Assembly (NCBI GenBank): GCA_001692895.1
Contig: KV748276.1
Location: forward strand, 126,137 to 190,136
DNA: 64,000 nt
From: Cenococcum geophilum 1.58
Taxonomy: Eukaryota > Ascomycota > Dothideomycetes > Gloniales > Gloniaceae
Direction of reading: 5' to 3'
Of the stretch, positions 11,908 to 22,860 are shown piece by piece. Every line of letters starts with the position of its first letter. Position 1 is the first letter of the stretch. Below the pieces are notes generated by a model. The model was not told where the DNA came from and searched no databases. It saw only the letters and a program-made list of their open reading frames with translations. Made by a program: the position numbers and the translations under genes.

Positions 11908-11924
11908 GTGATTGTGTCACGTGA
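11904..11924. promoter_or_regulatory. Paired TCACGTGA palindromes (bHLH-type sites)
   Basis: Two perfect TCACGTGA octamers at 11904-11911 and 11917-11924, with starts 13 bp apart. CACGTG cores with this flank are bound by Cbf1-like bHLH proteins. They lie at the broken end of the ABC-A relic and about 690 bp upstream of the zinc-binding gene; which gene they serve, if any, is inference. Confidence 0.4.
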
Positions 11925-12608
11925 CTCGGTTGTCGTCAACCTTTACCCCAACCTCCAACTCAGATAGTTCAATCAATCACTCAATAATATACTTGACATA
12001 CTGCAATCACGCTTGCCTTGACCTGCGCGTTCAACAGATAGCGAGTCAGTCCAGAAGAAACTTCGTCTACACAACAAATTCGACTTCCACCGGTAAAAGT
12101 CATTGCAAGCTGCAATTTGCGGTTCTAGCCTCCTGAAAGAGTCTTAGACTTCGCGTAAAGCTTATGTTCAAGGCCACAGGCTTTGACAAGTTCAAGTTCG
12201 CGAATCTGGAATTTCTAATCAGCAGCAAGATCCCACAACTGCTGATACTTCATCAATCACTGGTCCAATTTGCCTTCGGTATACCCGTTGTTGACGAATG
12301 CCAAGGGATGTTTTTTTAATCGCATACGCGGGTGGCGGAGTCGTAAAGAAAAGCGAACCCGTGGCACGAAGGTTAAATTTCACCCCACGTGAGTTCGCGA
12401 CGGGGCGCGAAAAGGGGGCACGTATTAACAACAACAGTGCGGGTTCGGTTCGAACCTTGGCACTCAGGTAGAATTCCATCGTTCCACTACATATTACCTA
12501 GGTATTCTTATAGTCAACAATTCTTTCTTCGCCTTTGACGCCATCGCCGCAAATCCAAGGCCTAGCTTTACCACCAACAGACCTATAGAACGCAGAATCC
12601 CAGCTAGC
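11925..12608. other. Intergenic region upstream of the zinc-binding gene
   Basis: About 680 bp without a convincing gene. It contains a T7 run near 12310 and a GC-rich stretch near 12330-12450. I found no tRNA or other RNA gene. Confidence 0.35.
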
Positions 12609-13244
12609 ATGTTTATCCCACTTGACAGCCCACTGGCAAAGGCATTATTCGCTGCGAACGAGACAACGCTGCGCCACACTCTACTAAAGATCTGTCGTGA
12701 GTCTGAAGAAGCCCACAAGCTAGTCATGGCGGAGATGTTTGTCGAGCCGCCCGTCGAGCAGCCCGTTGAGCAGCCTTTAAATGGCGAGCCTGCGTCGAAG
12801 AAACGGAAGCACGACACCCACGAAGCTGCCGAAACCGCTTTGGTGCGACGGTATGCCCGCTGTAAGAACTGTAAAGAGGATTACGATGTCCACCTAAACT
12901 TAAAACATGGAGAGGGAAAGGGATGCGTTTGGCACGATGGTATTTGGAGCTAGTAGCGCCGTACTTCTACGCCATTTTTGCTGACAATATTGACAGGCGA
13001 ACTCGAAATTATGGACGAAGATTTCCCAGATGATGATGAAGTTCAATACGGCAACGTCGATCCTTACACAGATTGGCGGCGCGAAGAGTTCCCAGATGGA
13101 TTCGAATGGACTTGTTGCGAGGGCAATGCTAATGCGGAAGGATGCAGGAAGACAAGGCATGATTGCGATAATTCTACCGACGATGAGTCGCCGAGTGAGG
13201 AAGAGGAGTCCGACGAAAGCGACAACGAAGACTCCATTCTCTAA
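12609..13244 (+). CDS. Small cysteine/histidine-rich zinc-binding protein
   Basis: Two exons, 12609-12939 and 12997-13244, with a 57-bp intron (branch GCTGAC, acceptor TTGACAG), give 192 residues. A Pro/Glu/Val-rich linker and a basic KKRKH nuclear-localisation-like patch (residues 64-68) precede the zinc region. Candidate ligands are C85 and C88 (CKNC), C106 and H109 (CVWH), C150-C151, C160 and H165. The block EELEIMD-like, WRREEFPDGFEWTCC, EGC..TRH resembles a family of small fungal zinc proteins distantly similar to CHORD-type domains. The C terminus is a Ser/Glu/Asp-rich acidic tail. The spacing of the ligands is intact, so the gene looks functional. Role unknown; nucleic-acid or protein binding in the nucleus is a guess. 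Confidence 0.75.
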
Positions 13245-14664
13245 GGGATTGGGCGAAAATGCTGCTCTAGGGATTTCTAGGCGCGTGGCTGTTGTCGCAC
13301 GGCTGAAGACAAGGTTTTGACGCAAAAGCTGGCCAGTGAAAGTCCTGCCCTATGGCACGAGAAGAGGAGAAGACTATCGAAGTCTTGGAAACGCTATAGT
13401 GCAGCTTGGCTTGGCCATGACTCTGTATGATTTAGCTGGGCCAAGACTGTCAACACAGGAAGGGATGCTCTTGGAGGGAAACCGAACCGTACTTTCTTAT
13501 GTTTTTGGAAAACAGGGAGACCTATGTCATTTTTAATGGTAGTATGAGGTGTTCTTCTATGGATGTCGCGATGCGATTCTGGAGTTGTGGCTGGTGATGT
13601 AGCCGTGTTAGTGGCAGTGCACTGTGCCAGATTGATGAAGCACAACCAGGCGTCACAGGCATTGAAACCGGGCTCCTATTTCAAGCCTCTCCTTGAATGT
13701 ACGTCCTTTGCTCCGTACTGTGGCCCCTTTATCGTGTATTATCATGCATCAATGCACCCCACTCCCAGGACCGCCTCTCCGCTACCTTGCGGCCACCACG
13801 GCCGTTGCTGTAAGACGACGACGTCCCTCCTACGCTACCGCCATAAAGCAGGCGGTAGGTTGAGGGGAACTGAGGGGTATCGCTTGACCGGCGTAGTGGT
13901 TGGTTTATTCCGCGTTGCAATATCAAGTGGAGGTAGCCATAGCCGAGGTCCGCAAACCAAGTAAGTTAAAAAGGCTTAGTATGCTGACCACATGAGCCGC
14001 AAAGGTGCGCGATAATCTGCAAGTGCCGTTCCCGCACATCGGGGAGTTACGTGCCTGCATTCCTCGTGATTGGCGAAGCCACCGCATCCTTTCGCCACCA
14101 ATACGGCCTGTCGGTCCAACGGCCAGCTTTTTCACAGCCTCTAACTAGCACAAGGCGTGGAGAGTCAACAAGAGTAGACTTTGCTGAGAATTGCCCTGCC
14201 AAGATGCCACTGCGATCCCTGGGCGACTATGTCAGAGATTTAGATGGTGCAGGATGTTCTGCTCTCATAACCTCTACGTATGATTGGCCGTTTCATTTGT
14301 TTCCCTTCATTCATCACCGCCGGTTCCATTATCACGCTTCTATTAAGTCCGTTCACTGTCGTCATGCAAAATGCAGTCCCCGGTATCTTCGGGGGCCTGC
14401 AGAGTCCACCAGTCGCCTGGTCGTTTGATTGCATCGCCAATAGTTTCGCGGCAACCATCCCTCCCTGAAGCCATTTCCAGGCGTGCATCGTATTTCTAGA
14501 ACCTGCCAAGGAAGCTTCCTAGCCACGAGACATGCATGTCCAATTTATTTTGCTTCCATTTCCTTTCCAGAAAACGCTGAGGCTGTGGAGGCTAGCTGCA
14601 GCCGTCTCTCCGTAACCCCGGACCGAAAACAAGTACAAACGCGCCGCTTCTAGGGTAGCTAGTT
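13245..14664. other. Intergenic region, no supported gene
   Basis: About 1.4 kb of normal-composition DNA. Several open frames of 60-134 codons exist on both strands, but none has a recognisable domain, intron pattern or codon use that I would trust. It may be old decayed sequence. Confidence 0.35.
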
Positions 14665-15388
14665 AATGGCAAAACCTGTGCCACGAACTGTGCCCTTGAC
14701 GGTGCCGACTACACCGGAACATATGGTGTTATCGCGAGCGGAAATGCCCTTACCTTGAAGTTCGTGACCCAGGGCTCATACTCCAAGAACATCGGTTCGC
14801 GTCTCTATCTCATGGCCTCCGATTCGAAGTATCAGATGTTTAAGCTTCTGAACCAAGAGTTCAGCTTCGATGTGGACGTTTCGAACCTGCCCTGCGGGCT
14901 CAGTAGTGCTTTATGCCTGGTTGAGATGAATGAAGATGGTGGCATGGCTAAATATTCTACCAACAAGGCTAGTGCCAAATACGGAACCGGCTACTGTGGC
15001 ACTCAGTGCCCACACGACATCAAGTCCATTAATAGCGAGGTCAGAACGTCTTTCACAACGACTTTTCAAATATTTTTCCTCGTTGGCGTCTCCTTTAAGG
15101 ACTGTAACTAACAATGTATCCAGGCGAACGCCGTGAACCGGACTGATTCAGCTAACGACGCTAATGCTGGAACCGACGAGTAAACATCAGGTGGGGCGCG
15201 CTCAACAGCTCCCGCAGCACCTCGACAACCGGCAGCACTGCTCCACTGGATTCACTGGCAGCGCCAGCAACACTGGCACCGTCTCCAAGTACGGTCAGTG
15301 CGGCGGCACCTGTTACACCGGCGCAACCACCTGCGCCAGCGGCTCTACCTGCACGAAGTTGAACGACTATCACTCGCAGTGCTTGTAA
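14665..15388 (+). pseudogene. GH7 cellobiohydrolase with CBM1, lacking its catalytic core
   Basis: The frame from 14665 reads [20 protein letters not shown], then [40 protein letters not shown] and [14 protein letters not shown], clear family-7 glycoside hydrolase (cellobiohydrolase I). An intron with GT-AG ends (15040-15123) joins INSE to [17 protein letters not shown]. The frame then stops at 15181, just before the point where the EXDXXE catalytic motif should follow. The sequence jumps, with a +1 frame change, to a Ser/Thr-rich linker and a complete cellulose-binding CBM1 (about 15277-15388, [14 protein letters not shown] to YHSQCL). The signal peptide and first 60 or so residues and about 280 residues of the core are missing. 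It cannot encode an active cellulase. Confidence 0.88.
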
Positions 15389-16235
15389 GCGGATCATCGT
15401 TGCTTTCTTTCCATCGTCAGGAGATGCGGTAGAGGCAAATGATTGTAACGATACAGCGGCTAAAACCTCGCATTGTCTTTCTTTTCCTTTCGTTTTTACT
15501 TTGCTTGGTCCTTTGATACTTCTTTTCTCGAGTAGATACTTTTGGAAGATTTAAGGATGGACTTGCATTGTTAGAAGAATGGGATATAGGAGCGCGGGTA
15601 GATTCAAATGTAGATCAGCATTAAATCTTTAAAATGTGACACTCACTTTGTTCTTACCTTTGGCTTGGCATCTTCGGTAACTGCACTACATTAGAGCATG
15701 GATTGTGTTATGATCGACTCACTATGTCCAGAGAAATGGCTCTGAAAGATTTCAGACTCCAATCACGAACTATGAGGAGTACCAGATCAAGAAGTATAGA
15801 TCGTGGTTGAGTTTTACTCCCTGCGTCGAGCCACAGGAGCATTGGAAATGCTCCTGGTTGCTGGGACGTTGAAGTTTGGGCACTGCGGGAAAAGCGGAGG
15901 TAGGCAGGCGGCTCTCCGGGGGAGGCGGATTTGTGCGCATAGTATTTGTACAACTATAGTTACGTGTCACTAAACCTAGTGGCTAGTGTTAAAAGATATT
16001 CATGCCTTACTTCGATGGAGGCCGTAGGTGAATGTCTTGAGTCGTTGGCTTCCTGCCGTTGGCATCATGCCGGACCTGGCGAGTAATGAACAGTCATTAT
16101 CTCACGATTCTATAGAACAGTCTACAGCGCCTATCCTACCGCCACAGCAAGAATATTCAGCGCGGAAGGACCGCGCTTAACTTAGCTGCGAGTGGCTCCT
16201 GAAGAAGTGATGCAGCTGAGCGGATCTCCCACTCA
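15389..16235. other. Convergent intergenic region
   Basis: About 850 bp between the end of the cellulase relic and the end of the P450. No gene or repeat recognised. Confidence 0.4.
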
Positions 16236-17982
16236 TTAGATTCTAGCCCTCACCTTAACCATCGGCCCATCCCTAAACCCCAAAATCCAATCCGTCATCT
16301 GATACTCCCCCTCTCTCCGCCTCCCTTCCTCTCCTTCCGGATTCCCTCCCCCGGTCAGCTTCCCCGCCCGGCGGATATCATTGCACAATGGTAAATGGGC
16401 CAGCGCAAGCTTCACGGCAATATACGCCATATTCCTACCAATGCAGTTCATCGGACCAATTAAAAACGGCGCGAACGCACCCCTTGCCACAGCAACCTGC
16501 TCGGCCGTCACGCCCGCTTCCTCGCTCACGATCCAGCGCTCTGGCCGGAACTCCCACGGCTGTGGGAAGACCTACGCGTCGTGGTGCAGGACATAGAGCG
16601 GCGTGCCGACGGTGACGCCTTGCGGGATATACTGGCCATCGATATCTAGCCCTCCGGCGAGAACTTCACGGGGCAGGCTGCTTGCTTTAGGCGGACACAT
16701 CCTGAGCGTCTCGTCTACGCAAGCCTGGAGATACGGGAGCGCGCCTAGTTTCGGGTTTCCAATGTCCTCTGCATCTTTGAACGCCCCACGGATCTCGCTG
16801 ATGAGGTGTAAGAGCGTGCGCGGGTTATGCAGGAGGTAGAAGATGCATGCGGAGACGGTTAGCCCCACGCCGTCGCTGCCGGCCGCTATGATGAGCGCGC
16901 TGTCGGCTTGCAGCTGTTCTTTCGTGAAGCCTTTGCCGGTGATCGGGTCTTTGCTATTCAGGAGGTAGTGGAACGTGTCCTTTCGTGGGAGTTCCTTGCT
17001 CCGGAGCCTGTTTTGCTGCTCGAGCTCTACGCGCTCCGCAAGGCGGGAGTTGGCTAGGTTGGTGTATTTCAGAGAGTCTGCGGCTTCCTGCCCGCCGATA
17101 TAGTCCTGGATCGAAGTTCCTAGGAGTGGGCGGACAACATCGATGAAAGGTAAGTAACCGAAATAATACAGGAATTTACTAGCGCTCTTCAGAACGTTTA
17201 GGATCCATCGATTCTGGTCGATGTCGAGCATCCCAAAAGACTGTCCGTAGCCTAGGTCACTGATGAAGTCAAAACCAAAGAAGGTCGCCCAGTCGCCCAT
17301 GTTCTTCGGAGGCGACCATTCCCCGTTCTTCGCGCCCTCTGGTAAACTCGCGAGCTCGTCAGATAACTTGCGTGCACTAACAGTGATAAGGCACTCCGCC
17401 TCTTTCAGCGCGCGCTCTGAGAATACGGGGGCTAGGAATCTTCGCCTCATAGCATGCTCGTACTTGTCGATCTCCATCTGCACGCTGGGAGCGCCGGCTG
17501 AGATGTCGAGAGTCTTATACCAAGCTCCTTTTTTGACGTTGGCTTTTGCGCCGTGGATGGCCTGGAGTGCGCCGGGTGTGCTGATCGAAATGCTGTTTGC
17601 ACTATAGCGAACGATCGGGCCTTATCGATTATCGTCTTAGCACTTCTATATATATTTTCGTCGTGGTGGTTAGAGAAAGGTTTACCGTATTTCACGTGGT
17701 TCCTATATTCCCATAGATGTCTATCGCCTTTGTAGCAGTGTACCACAAGTGGCCAGTCAGAGATTTTTTGGAGGAGAGGACCTGGGTATTTTGCCAGTGG
17801 ATGGATCGTAATACGGTAGGTCAAAACAGCTACGAACTTACATCTTTTTAGCTTCAATTAAACATAAATTTTCTCCGCAAGACTGTACTCACATATACTA
17901 CGACTGCGGAGACCGTATAGAATACTAAGTTATAGTATTCTAAGGATGCTATACTGTTATATAACAGCTCCAAGACCTTCAT
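16236..17982 (-). pseudogene. Cytochrome P450 (CYP65/isotrichodermin C-15 hydroxylase-like) with one in-frame stop
   Basis: Three exons: 17982-17893, 17836-17686, 17620-16236. Introns are 56 bp (acceptor AAG, unusual) and 65 bp. The product would be about 541 residues. Exon 1 supplies a membrane anchor (LVFYTVSAVVVY), followed by the proline-rich hinge HPLAKYPGPLL. Later come the I-helix (IIAAGSDGVGLT), ExxR (ETLR), the PERW motif, and the heme loop FLIGPMNCIGR with its cysteine at about residue 473. A TAG at 16574-16572 (about residue 430, between HHDA and VFPQPWEF) cuts the protein before the heme loop. CAG to TAG in a CpA context would explain it, matching RIP. Everything else is intact, so the loss is recent or is a sequencing error. 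Confidence 0.8.
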
Positions 17983-18600
17983 TATACTAGTGGTGATATT
18001 TCCACTGATGTAATAAAAAAATCCTTTGGTGTTGGTCTGCGATGGAATAGGTTGTAGTATTGTGGAGGTAAGTTAAGAAAAACTCAACGCCGTTGAAAAA
18101 CAAAATAAAGTATTCATAGCTGCTAGCTTTTGATACAGGGTGGGGTATCGCATGCAAGTCCTTGCAGAAAAACATCTTATTAAGCCGTCGCATTATCTCC
18201 GAATCTAAACTCCAGCCCAATCTGCATGAGGTTGCGGCGAGCAAGAACTGTCCCCTGGCCTCTCCAAATGAGCATACTAGTTAACTGTTGCTGCCGGATC
18301 ATTGTCATTCCAAAATGTAAAGCCCATTCGGCAAGGTTGTATACCGTCCCGGCGCATCCGGCCGAAAGCACGTGTTAATCACGCTAACCAAAATGCGTTA
18401 AAATGGCCGTGCTTATTACTTCAAAAGGTATAAATTCTGCCGATTAATCACCAAGATCGACACGCGCTTACCTCAGTAAGCTTAGACGCGATTCTGTTAG
18501 TCCGGATTTTCAATCGGTCCGCAAGCTAACTAACTACGTTTATGCGAAATCACTAGAATCACGTTTAAGCGTGTTCCGCAACAGTTCCTAGTAAATTTAA
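17983..18600. other. Transition from gene island into RIP block
   Basis: No gene recognised. GC content falls sharply after about 18600 and stop codons appear in all frames. Confidence 0.4.
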
Positions 18601-19701
18601 TAATATCCGCGTTACGAAGGTTACGAATATTAGAATAACTTAATACTAATATTTTATATTATTTCTAAAAGTTAATTAATTATATAATAAAACCTAGGCT
18701 TTTAGAATATATTATTTTTATTACTTAGGTATTTTTAGGTCTTATAATTAATTTTATTAAAAAAAACGCGTTATTAGCAATTCTATAACTATATATAACT
18801 CTATTAAACGCTAGCTAATATATATTAAACCTATATAGATCTATAATAACTACCCTAAAGAACCTATTATAGCCTAGCGGATATATAGTGTCCGCGTTAT
18901 AGTATATAATACCTACTAAAACCTTATCGCGCGCTAACTATTAAGTTACGGATATCCGGGCAAATCTACTATATACTAGCACTAAAACCCACTAAGTGGA
19001 GAGGGAGGAAGTTAAATAAGGTGCTAGAACAGCCGCGGCCGTATTAGGTATTAGATAATTAGACTTAGAGAAGTTATAAAATAGACTAGGAGCAACGGTT
19101 ATAGGACCTTTAAGATTAGCTTTTTGCGCTTTATAGAGAGAGTAAGACCTAGTAGCTAAGTGAGGTTAATAAGGCTATTACTTTTTTATATCCGTATTAC
19201 GGACGTACGGAGCAGCTTAAAGCCCTTAGATAGCTACTATTTAAAAAAAAAAGATATAATACTTATTACAAAAACCTTATTTAGTAAGAGTATAATAATA
19301 TAAGTAATACTATATCTTCTTTAGGCCTTAGTAGTAATTATTATCTTACTACTTAATATAATTAGTGTGGAGTAGAGGGTAAAGATTAAGGAGCTTCCTA
19401 AAATAAGGCCTATTTATATATACACTAAAATAATATCCGTATATCTTTTATAAGAAATCCGCATTGGAGTATATACTTATATTTTAATATTGCTAGAGCT
19501 ATTAGTTAGTAAAACGTTCTATAAGACTTTTACTAACCCTACCTTTTATATATATATTAACTTAGTAGTAATTAATAAGGTGTACCTTATAGCTAATTAG
19601 GGGGGTTTGTTTTAGAATTTATATATATAGCTATAGAAAGTACGGTCGTTATTAGGGCGGAAGCCTTAGTTTACTTATGCTATAACGTTTAATAATATAA
19701 C
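18600..19701. other. RIP-degraded sequence
   Basis: TA-rich, dense stops in every frame, few CpA or TpG dinucleotides but CpG retained. I cannot assign an element. Confidence 0.6.
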
Positions 19702-19876
19702 TGTCTGTACGAGTAGAGGTTACGTAGTTATGTCTCTGATTAGTCATCCTTACGGTGACTCATTAGCCCCCTATTTAGGCACCGCGATCCTTACGATCCT
19801 CTGCGAAAGACACGAATGAATCGAGAACTAGTTACCATATATTGCAATTGCAGTACCCCCCCGGGTGATACCTACA
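19702..19876. mobile_element. Solo LTR, 175 bp, TSD ATAAC
   Basis: Starts TGTCTGTACG and ends GATACCTACA, flanked on both sides by ATAAC. Its core (from about 19737) contains a near-perfect hairpin, CTGATTAGTCA paired with TGACTCATTAG, followed by GCGATCCTTACGATCCTCTGC. The same core occurs in the solo LTR at 29653-29826. The element is visibly less mutated and GC-richer than its surroundings. Confidence 0.8.
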
Positions 19877-19879
19877 ATA

Positions 19880-21540
19880 ACATTTAAGATTATTTAAGAG
19901 CTAGTAGGCTTTTAAAATAATATTAATACAGTATAGATATTAATTAACCGGCTAAATCTATTAATTATTAGAGAATACGTTAAGTAAGAAAATAAGAAGT
20001 TCTTTAAGAGCTTATACTTTATTATAGACCGCGTATATACCGCTATATCCACTAAGTAGAGAATCTAATATACGCCAACTCCTTACTAGATTTTAAAGAT
20101 AATTATCTTTTTTAATTTAAAGGACCTAATATTACTATATAGGGACTTAATTTATTTATAGTTAGTATATTATAGGTACTAGGAAGTATAGGCTAAAAGA
20201 GCTGTTTAGCTTTATTATATATTATTAGCTATTATAGATAAAAATAGACTATATAAGGAGTTTAGAAAGCCTAACTTAGAAATCTATATTCTACTCTTCT
20301 TTAACGCGCTTGCCTATAGCGCTAATATTCCTAATATTAACTATATTGCGTAGTATTATATATATAAAGATAAGTCTATTAATATAATATAGCAACAACT
20401 TAGACATAGTGCTTGTGGTAGTAGTTAGATAGGTATAGCAATATTTCTAATCAAGGATTAGTATAAAGGTCTATATAAGGATATTACTAAGCTAGCTAAA
20501 AATCGCGGTTATGCTAGTAGAGCCTTCTAATTTTAGCTAAGTTAACTTAGCCGCGAATATTTTATTAAGTAATAGATGCTATAAGAGGACGGGGCTATTA
20601 ATTTTGCTAGTAATATGTCTTTAAAAGTATTTATATATAGTAATGCTAATTTTAATCCGTCTGCATTTAATATAGGGTAAGAGCTTAGTCTGGGTAAAAT
20701 ATCCGTAGTTTTATTTATAGATATTCTACTAAAGAAGCTAGTATAGCGCTTAAAGACTAAAGCTAAGAAAAGAGTAGCTCTCTCCTATTATATATACGCT
20801 TTTATAAATAAGGAAAAGGGCTATTTATAAAAGATTATATTAGAGAACTATAAGGAATAGTCTCTGTCTACTAATAGCTAGGGTTATTACTTTAACTATA
20901 ACCCTGCTTTACGGGCTTTTAAAGAGTTTAATATTTATAGGCCGTATATAGAGGGGATTCCAAAGAAGATATACTAAAAGGCCTTTACTATAAGCATAAA
21001 AAACTAGTTCTATAACTAAATGGAGAAGAAATATTAATACACTGTTTAAAATCTAACCTTAAGCTATATTATATCTAATAAGTAAATTACTGCCCTTTAT
21101 AGCTATGCCTAATATATAACTAGCTATAAGGCGCTTAAGAAAAACCTACCTAATTAAAATTATAATTAGCTTAGTAATAATTTATATAATTTTATTGCCT
21201 TTATTTAAGCAGAAGTAGAAAAGGCAAATTAAGTAGAGAGCTAGCTATTAGCATTAGTAAGTAAATTAAAAGATAGTATAGAGCAAATATTACCACGGTC
21301 TAGGGTAGCGGAGAGGCGTATAGTATTAGTAGCTTAACGTTCGTAAATATAAGTAACCTAGCTACCTTAATTAATATTTGCCGAAAATCTATATACGGGG
21401 CTGCCGATACTATTACCTTTTTAGCCTATATTTAGTAGGAACGCGTAGCTAGCTAGCTTAAACTCTAGCTAGTAGAATACCTCTAGGCCAAGTATACTAA
21501 CACCCTATAACGGATATTAGTCCTAGTAACGCAATAGTTA
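19880..21540 (+). pseudogene. RIP-degraded coding sequence of an unidentified repeat
   Basis: Long stretches on the plus strand translate as plausible protein interrupted by TAA/TAG. Examples are LAYSANIPNINYIA, RIGIAIFLIKDQYKGLYKDI (Q restored by eye at one stop) and KNRGYASRAF near 20300-20530. Near 21300 the frame has SRVAERRIVLVA. The style suggests a transposon-borne or repeat-borne protein of several hundred residues. I do not recognise the family. Confidence 0.45.
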
Positions 21541-21549
21541 GGTTTAGTT

Positions 21550-22405
21550 TTTAATATAGGGCGGATATTTAGGATCCTAAAGTCAGGCTAGGTATTAATA
21601 GCCCTAGGGTAATAATTAGCGTTAGTTATTATTAGGTATTAAGTATCGGCCTCTTAGGTATTAGGGTCTATACTATAATAATAGATATTAACTCCCTATA
21701 GCTCCCGGATATCTAAGTCTATACTATAGTATTAAAAACCAGTCTTTAGGGTAGGCTAGGTATTATAGCTTATAAGGTAACTCCGTATTTTAACTCTTAG
21801 AACAATCTGGATATTAGAGCTTATAGCGTAATATTAGGTCTTAGCCCTTAAAGCAATTTGGATATTAAAGCTTATAGCGCAATATTAAATCTAAATCCTT
21901 AGGGCAGTTTAAGTATTAGAGCTTATAGTATAATACTAAGTCTTAACTTTTAGATAAGCCTAAGGTTTAATATTCGTAATATAGTACTAAATCTCCAATT
22001 ACGAAAAAATTTAAAGTTTAAGATCTATAGCGTAGTACTAGTTCCTAGGTAGTAGGAAATCTAGAAATTTATAATTTATAATATAGTATTAGATCTCCGC
22101 TTCTAAAGAATTTTAAGGCTTAGGATTTAAGTTATAATACTAAATCTCCGCCCCTAGGAAACTCTAAGGCTTAGGGTTTATAGGTTAATACTTAATCTCC
22201 ATCCTCTAAACTAGGCGCGGTTTAGAATTCGCGTACTAATATTTAATCCCTCCTTTCTAAATTAGGTACGGCTTAAAATTAATAATCTAATATTTAATCT
22301 CCGCTCTCTAAACTAGGCGTAACTTAAAACCTACAGCCTAGTACTTAATCTCCTCCTTTAGTTTTAGATATAACGTAGCTTTAGCAGGTTAATATTTAAT
22401 ATTTC
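21550..22405 (+). repeat. Degenerate 51-bp tandem repeat encoding a 17-residue unit
   Basis: About 16 diverged copies of a 51-bp unit. Adjacent copies line up without gaps, for example those beginning GGATATTAGAGCTTATAGCG and GGATATTAAAGCTTATAGCG. In the plus frame successive units read DIRAYSVILGLSP.SNL, DIKAYSAILNLNP.GSL and SIRAYSIILSLNF.ISL, where the dot is a stop at the same position, as if a conserved glutamine codon had been hit by RIP in each copy. It is therefore probably a fossil coding repeat attached to the reading frame before it. Confidence 0.7.
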
Positions 22406-22860
22406 TTAGCGTTTTACTTATTTATTAACTTAACTAAGACTTGGGTAAAGCTCTAATTAATATTTAGGTATTAAGTGTCAATCTTTATATACGCATTTAA
22501 ATAGTCTATTAGATTCTTATTTAGAGAGATACTAGGGTTTATACTAAAAGCTTCTAAAAGCTATAGAACCTATATTATTTTAGCTATTTAGTTTAAGTAT
22601 CTTATAATCCTCTTAGCTAATATTAAATCCGCCTTATAGTAAGCGAAAAAAAAAAGATATATTTACGTACTTTAAAGGTAAGAAATCCGCCTACTAAGTA
22701 AACCTAATATCCACTTATAACCCTTCTCCAGCACCTTAATTAAGTGGTAATTTTATATTAATATTACTTCGTAAGTTAACTAAACGGCGCCCACTTACTT
22801 TAATTAGTAGTAACTTAATTATAAAGGATTTGCGCGTTATAAATAAGCGTATAAAAGGTA

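Noticed and set aside
13336..14509. Several frames of 62-134 codons on both strands
   Set aside because: No domain, no consistent splice pattern and overlapping frames on both strands; not supported as genes.
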